A stretch of DNA of 10,558 nt from Bacteroidota bacterium (GTDB lineage: Bacteria; Bacteroidota; Bacteroidia; UKL13-3). A program made the translations under genes and the position numbers. Within the stretch, counting starts at the first letter, position 1. Every line of letters begins with the position of its first letter. Below are positions 6,373 to 10,558 of this stretch, piece after piece. Location of the stretch: positions 1-10,558 of the forward strand of contig CANHJJ010000044.1 of NCBI GenBank assembly GCA_947460565.1, written 5' to 3'. The notes under the pieces are model-generated. The model saw nothing but the letters and a program-made list of their open reading frames with translations. It did no database searches and was not told the DNA's origin.

Positions 6373-8355
6373 ATGGATAGTCAAGCATCATTTAAACTAT
6401 TACTTATTGATGATGACGAAGTTGACATCATGCAATTTGAAAGAGCTCTGAAAAAAACAGGACTCATTTACAATTTACATGTTTGTAAAAATGCCCAAGA
6501 AACCCTTGAAGTTATAAGTAAAGAGGTTTTTGATTGTATTTTTCTCGATTACCAATTACCAGGTATTGATGGGCTTCAATTACTAAAGAAAATAAGAGAC
6601 AAAGATGTACTTACACCTGTTGCTGTTCTAACTTCTCAAGGAGATGAAAAAGTGGCAGTGAAAATGATTAAGAGCGGTGCTTTTGACTATTTCGCTAAAT
6701 CTGATATCACACCAGATAGTATTCAAAAAGTCGTGATTTCGGGTATTCGCTTGTGGGAAGTAGAAAACCAACGCAAACGTGCTGAAGAAGAAATTAATGT
6801 TAATAATTATAAACTTAATGCGATTCTTGAAAGTACTACCAGTATAATATATGCTGTTGACAAGCAATTGAATTTATTGTCATTTAACTCAACCTTCAAA
6901 AACAGTATTCAATCTAGAACTAATACTGATGTGAAAGAGGGAATGAACTTTGCAATGATTAATTTCAAAAACTCTGAGCGAGAAAACATTGTTTCGAGTA
7001 TTGATAGAAGCTTGCAAGGAGAGCAGTTTACACAAGTTGAAGAATTTGAAGTAGGTGGCAATGCGGTTTATATTGAAACTACTTACAATCCCATTTATGT
7101 TGCTAATAACGAGATAACAGGTGTGGCAGTTTATTCGCAAGATATTACCGAAAAGAAAAAATTTGAACACGATTTGTTGCAGGCTCGCAATGATGCTATT
7201 GCTGCAGCCAAAGCCAAGTCGGATTTTCTTTCAAACATGAGTCACGAAATTCGGACCCCTATGAATGCAATTTTAGGCTTAACAGAATTGTTATTAGAAG
7301 AGAATTTTACTGGTGGAAATCTTGAAAATTTAAAGTCTATAAAATATTCTGCTGATAACCTTTTGGTAATTATCAATGATATTCTTGATTTTAGCAAGAT
7401 AGAAGCAGGTAAGATCACCTTTGAAAACATCAACTTTGATTTGCGCCTTCGAATGGCCGAATTGAAGAAAACATTTGATTATAGGGCAAAGGAAAAAGGC
7501 CTTGAATTTACTGTAACCGTACCTGAAAATATTCCGCATTATATAAAGGGGGATCCTTACCGCCTAAATCAGATACTTTTTAACTTAGTAGGCAATGCCA
7601 TTAAGTTTACATCGAAAGGTTTTGTTGAAGTTAAAACATCTATAAATGAAAGCGAAGAATCAGATAAAATAAACCTTGTATTTGATATAGTAGACAGTGG
7701 AATCGGAGTGCCTGAACATAAGCAAAATAAGATTTTTGAGAGCTTTACCCAAGCCTATACCGACACTACTCGTAAATTTGGTGGAACTGGTTTAGGATTG
7801 GCCATTACCAAGAACTTAACCGCATTGCAAGGTGGTTATATAAATATTAAAAGTAAAGTAGGAAGTGGAACAACTTTTACAGTTGAAATTCCGTTTGAAG
7901 TTGGGAATGCTGACGCTATAGAAAAGCAAGATAAAACAGAAAAAGATTTGATCCTTGATTTATCTGAAATCAAAATTCTTTTGGTAGAAGATAATTTGAT
8001 GAATCAGTTTGTGGCTAAACAGTTTTTCAAAAAATGGAACAACGAAATTTCTATTGCCAATAATGGTTTAGAAGCTATCGAAATATTAGCAAAAGATGGA
8101 AGTTTTGATTTGGTTTTAATGGATTTACAAATGCCCGAATTAAGTGGTTTTGAAGCCACAGAAGTTATCAGAGCTGAGCATACCAAAGTGAAAAATAGAA
8201 ATATTCCAATCATAGCCCTATCGGCTGATGCCTTTCAAGAAACGCGAAGAAAGGTTTTAGAAGCAGGTATGAATGATTTTGTTACCAAGCCATTTAAGCC
8301 AGAGGAATTGTACCACAAAATTGTGAAGTACAAACCTCTAAGAGGAAATAAATAG
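6373..8355 (+). CDS. Soluble hybrid histidine kinase, REC-PAS-HisKA-HATPase-REC
   Basis: 660 residues, no membrane helix, so cytoplasmic. Domains: N-terminal receiver about 6-125 (acidic Asp13-15, phospho-acceptor Asp59 in FLDYQLPG, Thr87, Lys109); a short coiled coil about 126-145; PAS about 145-260; HisKA with His291 in MSHEIRTPMNAILG; ATPase with N-box Asn404/Asn408, G1 DSGIG (441-445), F-box IFESFTQ (454-460) and G2 GGTGLGLAI (470-478); and a C-terminal receiver about 533-652 with Asp539-Asp540 region VEDN, phospho-acceptor Asp584 in LMDLQMP, Ser617 and Lys639. Every catalytic position is intact. The N-terminal receiver can take input from another kinase and the C-terminal one can pass phosphate on, but no HPt domain is attached or adjacent, so a relay needs an HPt encoded elsewhere. 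It lies 21 nt after the Rcp1-like regulator and its stop is 14 nt from that of the convergent barrel gene. Ligand and output are unknown. Confidence 0.94.
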   Translation: MDSQASFKLLLIDDDEVDIMQFERALKKTGLIYNLHVCKNAQETLEVISKEVFDCIFLDYQLPGIDGLQLLKKIRDKDVLTPVAVLTSQGDEKVAVKMIKSGAFDYFAKSDITPDSIQKVVISGIRLWEVENQRKRAEEEINVNNYKLNAILESTTSIIYAVDKQLNLLSFNSTFKNSIQSRTNTDVKEGMNFAMINFKNSERENIVSSIDRSLQGEQFTQVEEFEVGGNAVYIETTYNPIYVANNEITGVAVYSQDITEKKKFEHDLLQARNDAIAAAKAKSDFLSNMSHEIRTPMNAILGLTELLLEENFTGGNLENLKSIKYSADNLLVIINDILDFSKIEAGKITFENINFDLRLRMAELKKTFDYRAKEKGLEFTVTVPENIPHYIKGDPYRLNQILFNLVGNAIKFTSKGFVEVKTSINESEESDKINLVFDIVDSGIGVPEHKQNKIFESFTQAYTDTTRKFGGTGLGLAITKNLTALQGGYINIKSKVGSGTTFTVEIPFEVGNADAIEKQDKTEKDLILDLSEIKILLVEDNLMNQFVAKQFFKKWNNEISIANNGLEAIEILAKDGSFDLVLMDLQMPELSGFEATEVIRAEHTKVKNRNIPIIALSADAFQETRRKVLEAGMNDFVTKPFKPEELYHKIVKYKPLRGNK

Positions 8356-8369
8356 GTAATCACTTTTTT
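8356..8369. other. 14-nt convergent junction with T-run
   Basis: The hybrid kinase and the outer-membrane barrel gene end only 14 nt apart on opposite strands. The junction contains six T residues on the plus strand (8364-8369). An upstream CCTCT-A-AGAGG dyad (8335-8345) is too far away and has too small a loop for a typical intrinsic terminator. No convincing terminator for either direction is visible, so transcripts may overlap at their 3' ends. Confidence 0.35.
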
Positions 8370-10558
8370 CTAGAAATCCATATCTATTCCGAAACGTAAG
8401 AACCAATCATTGTTATCTCCATTAGATGTTACTTTTCCAGCATCTACCCTTAAGAAAGTTAAGATATTGCTTAAGCCAAAATACATTTCGTTATAGGTTA
8501 AATTAGGTGTGTAAAGGAAGTTTATCCCTGCCACTTCGTTGGCATGAATCTTACGCAATAGAGGTACTTTACCTATCAAGAATCCCCTAAAGTTCTGCAT
8601 GGCATGTGCTTCAATAAACTTGTCACTAGTGCTATACTTATAATATTCCAAAGCATGAAATCCAGTTAATCTAACCCTTGTTTCCTCACCTGTAGCATTC
8701 AAATTTTTGGGGTTATGTAAAAACATGGTTTGGTTTCCATTGAAATGTTTGTAATCGGTAAAAAGCATATTGTCTGTTGAAAGAAATATTCCGGCATTCA
8801 CATCAAATTTCAATTCACCTAAAAGTTTTAAATTGATGTCTTTTCCTGTACCTGCCTCCAAATACATATAATTGAATTTGCCCATATTGTTGTTGCTGGC
8901 CGTCATGATGGCATTTTTGAAACTGAAATATAAATCAGGGTATTTTGATTCAAGCACATTCTTAAAGTTAGGAAACATTTCATATTTCTGTTTGATTACA
9001 TACCTAAACGAAATGCCATACTCTATGGTAGAATGATTATGAAATGCAGGTGCATCATTCGTTGAATTGATAGGATTGTTAGAGGTGTAATCCCTTTTGT
9101 CTTTATCCGCAAATGAATAATCAGTATGGTTTACCAAGGCATCTCTTTGGTAATATTGCACATTGGCTTTGGCATATAAGCCGTTGCACAATTCTTTTCT
9201 TCCTGTTATAGATATCACATCTTTCTGCAATACTTTCATGTAATTGAGTCTATCAAACAAAGTGTAGCCAGCATTCACAATTTTACTTATGGGTTCTGCT
9301 TGGTTGTATTGCTCAATAAATCGTCCAACTTTGAATGAGATGCTTGCGCTTGTCCTATTGTCTAAGGTTTTGAAATATTGTATACCAGGAGCAAAGTTTT
9401 GGTTTGCAAATCCATACCTTAAGGTGGTGGTGAGATAGGTTCTATCTCTTCCTAAATAGTACTCTTCACTGCTGCCAGAAAACAGACGATAACTAACATT
9501 GAAATTCGTGTATAACCCTTCAACTGTATTGAATCCAAAAGCAAATAACAATGGGTCGAATGATAAGGATTTGCTGAGGGTATCATTTCGTTTACTATAG
9601 GTATATCCATTCAAAAATATTTTATCCAAAGTGATTTTATTTCGAACCCTCGACACAGAATCTAAATAGTGAGGTGTATGTTGTGCTTGATAAATACTAT
9701 CTGATTTGCCATAGTGTTTTTCCTCTTCGGCAGTCAACATAATGGTGCGTGTGGTTTTCCAATAAGCGCTATCTTTTTTGTTTGCATTTCTATCTATTTT
9801 AAAAGTTTCGTTGCTAAAAAATCCTGGAGCAAAACTACGATTGAGGTTGTAGTTGCTCATGCTTGCCATGTTCACATCATTAGCCCCAAATCCAAATACC
9901 TTAATATGGCTATAAATTTTCATTTGCATAGGCACCCAAGTATTGTTGATGTTAACCATTTCTTGTTGCAAATTCACAGTATCTACAAATTGTATTTGCG
10001 CATCTTTGGTAGCACGTAAATCAGCGCCATATATCTGATAATCGTTTGATGTGATGTAGATATAACCTTGAAACAATGGATCTCCCTTGCGAAGTGGTAT
10101 GATTTCTATTTTATTCACCTCCTTGTTATCAATATAAAAACTGCCTTTAAATTTATACTTATAACTAAGTGTAGCCAAAGTTGCAATAGGTGATACAAAA
10201 GGCCTTTCGCTATAATAGCTTAGGTCTATGGTAGGCTCATACAAATTGAAGAATACATCTTTTACCCTGTTCCAACTAAAGCCTTGCTTCTGCCCGGCTA
10301 CTTTGCTTGCCATCATCTCCTCTTTGTTATTGTCAGGTTTCTCAAAATAATATTTTGCAGAAGATTCAGATAAATAAACAAGGCCTAAATCATTTGAATC
10401 AATCACTTCACCATTGGCAACTAACTTCAAAAAGAAGGGCATATTTTTAGGTACTTCCAATAGTTTTACATTCGATTTCATATACACATCCGATGAGAAA
10501 GATTTCACTCGATCGTAGTTTTCTTTGCGCTTTTTGATGGCTTGCTTAATGATGCCCA
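8370..10558 (-). CDS. DUF5686-like outer-membrane barrel protein, N-terminus beyond window edge
   Basis: The frame is open to the right edge, giving 728 complete codons. The GTG at 10508 is internal: upstream codons read IIKQAIKKRKENYDRVKSF, which is typical of the family's helical segment before the conserved YSxDVY-like strand. The first third (to about 9950) contains the family's soluble region (LVYLSESSAKYYF, SPIATLATLSYKYKFKGSF, IPLRKGDPLFQGYIYI). The remainder is rich in alternating aromatic strands, as in an outer-membrane beta-barrel, and ends in the terminal phenylalanine (RFGIDMDF) expected for barrel insertion by BAM. Complete relatives are roughly 800-850 residues with a signal peptide and an N-terminal carboxypeptidase-regulatory-like domain, so about 100 residues probably lie outside. 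The function of the family is not established; a surface transport or assembly role is inference. It is convergent with the signalling genes and not part of their operon. Confidence 0.85.
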   Translation of the reverse strand, partial: GIIKQAIKKRKENYDRVKSFSSDVYMKSNVKLLEVPKNMPFFLKLVANGEVIDSNDLGLVYLSESSAKYYFEKPDNNKEEMMASKVAGQKQGFSWNRVKDVFFNLYEPTIDLSYYSERPFVSPIATLATLSYKYKFKGSFYIDNKEVNKIEIIPLRKGDPLFQGYIYITSNDYQIYGADLRATKDAQIQFVDTVNLQQEMVNINNTWVPMQMKIYSHIKVFGFGANDVNMASMSNYNLNRSFAPGFFSNETFKIDRNANKKDSAYWKTTRTIMLTAEEEKHYGKSDSIYQAQHTPHYLDSVSRVRNKITLDKIFLNGYTYSKRNDTLSKSLSFDPLLFAFGFNTVEGLYTNFNVSYRLFSGSSEEYYLGRDRTYLTTTLRYGFANQNFAPGIQYFKTLDNRTSASISFKVGRFIEQYNQAEPISKIVNAGYTLFDRLNYMKVLQKDVISITGRKELCNGLYAKANVQYYQRDALVNHTDYSFADKDKRDYTSNNPINSTNDAPAFHNHSTIEYGISFRYVIKQKYEMFPNFKNVLESKYPDLYFSFKNAIMTASNNNMGKFNYMYLEAGTGKDINLKLLGELKFDVNAGIFLSTDNMLFTDYKHFNGNQTMFLHNPKNLNATGEETRVRLTGFHALEYYKYSTSDKFIEAHAMQNFRGFLIGKVPLLRKIHANEVAGINFLYTPNLTYNEMYFGLSNILTFLRVDAGKVTSNGDNNDWFLRFGIDMDF

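Noticed and set aside
6889..7170. Minus-strand open frame of 93 codons inside the hybrid kinase
   Set aside because: Antisense to the PAS region of a clear kinase gene and low-complexity in composition; a shadow frame.
8335..8345. CCTCT-A-AGAGG as a terminator hairpin for the hybrid kinase
   Set aside because: It lies inside the coding sequence, its loop is too small unless the stem is shortened to 4 bp, and the T-run is 18 nt further on.
8367..8376. Perfect 10-bp palindrome TTTCTAGAAA at the barrel gene stop codon
   Set aside because: It is built from the stop codon and an A/T run; no spacing or second copy suggests a binding site.
9714..10019. Plus-strand open frame of 101 codons inside the barrel gene
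   Set aside because: It lies wholly antisense to a well-supported coding frame, shows no recognisable domain and has histidine/cysteine-rich composition typical of a shadow frame.
8370..10508. Barrel gene starting at GTG 10508 as a complete 712-residue protein
   Set aside because: The frame continues upstream to the window edge with family-typical residues (IIKQAIKKRKENYDRV), and a start at the GTG would leave the protein without a signal peptide. The gene is partial in the window.

Overview
The window reads as chromosomal DNA of a Bacteroidota bacterium. The base composition is A/T-rich. The gene content includes two Bacteroidota-type families (a DUF4834-like small membrane protein and a DUF5686-like outer-membrane barrel). 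RsmI has the short form without a C-terminal extension. A perfect match to the Bacteroidota -7 element TAnnTTTG lies in the main intergenic region. Genus and species cannot be told from this sequence. There is no tRNA, rRNA, insertion sequence, CRISPR array or phage gene, and almost all of the window is coding.

Left block (1-3897, all minus strand, so read right to left): a DUF4834-like protein, an FkbM-type methyltransferase, a DedA/VTT membrane protein, the 16S rRNA methyltransferase RsmI, and apolipoprotein N-acyltransferase Lnt, which runs off the left edge. The gaps are 4 nt (DUF4834 to FkbM), 76 nt (FkbM to DedA) and 3 nt (DedA to RsmI). lnt probably starts at a TTG inside the end of rsmI. 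The last three genes look co-transcribed, and the first two probably form a pair. The theme is envelope and housekeeping: lipoprotein acylation, a probable lipid-carrier transporter, and rRNA modification.

Middle (3898-4157): a 260-nt divergent intergenic region with candidate promoters for both directions and a small inverted repeat.

Signalling block (4158-8355, plus strand): a membrane histidine kinase with a four-helix-bundle sensor and HAMP, then an Rcp1-like single-domain response regulator, then a soluble hybrid kinase REC-PAS-HisKA-HATPase-REC. All phosphorylation residues are present. None of the three proteins carries a DNA-binding domain or an HPt domain, so the final output must be encoded elsewhere or work by protein-protein contact. 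The lone regulator and the first REC domain of the hybrid kinase share an unusual alpha-1 signature. That suggests the membrane kinase may address both (inference).

Right block (8370-10558, minus strand): most of a large DUF5686-like outer-membrane barrel protein, convergent with the hybrid kinase with only 14 nt between the stop codons. Its N-terminus lies beyond the right edge.

I found no clearly unprecedented system. The most distinctive part is the three-gene phosphosignalling cassette without an output domain.
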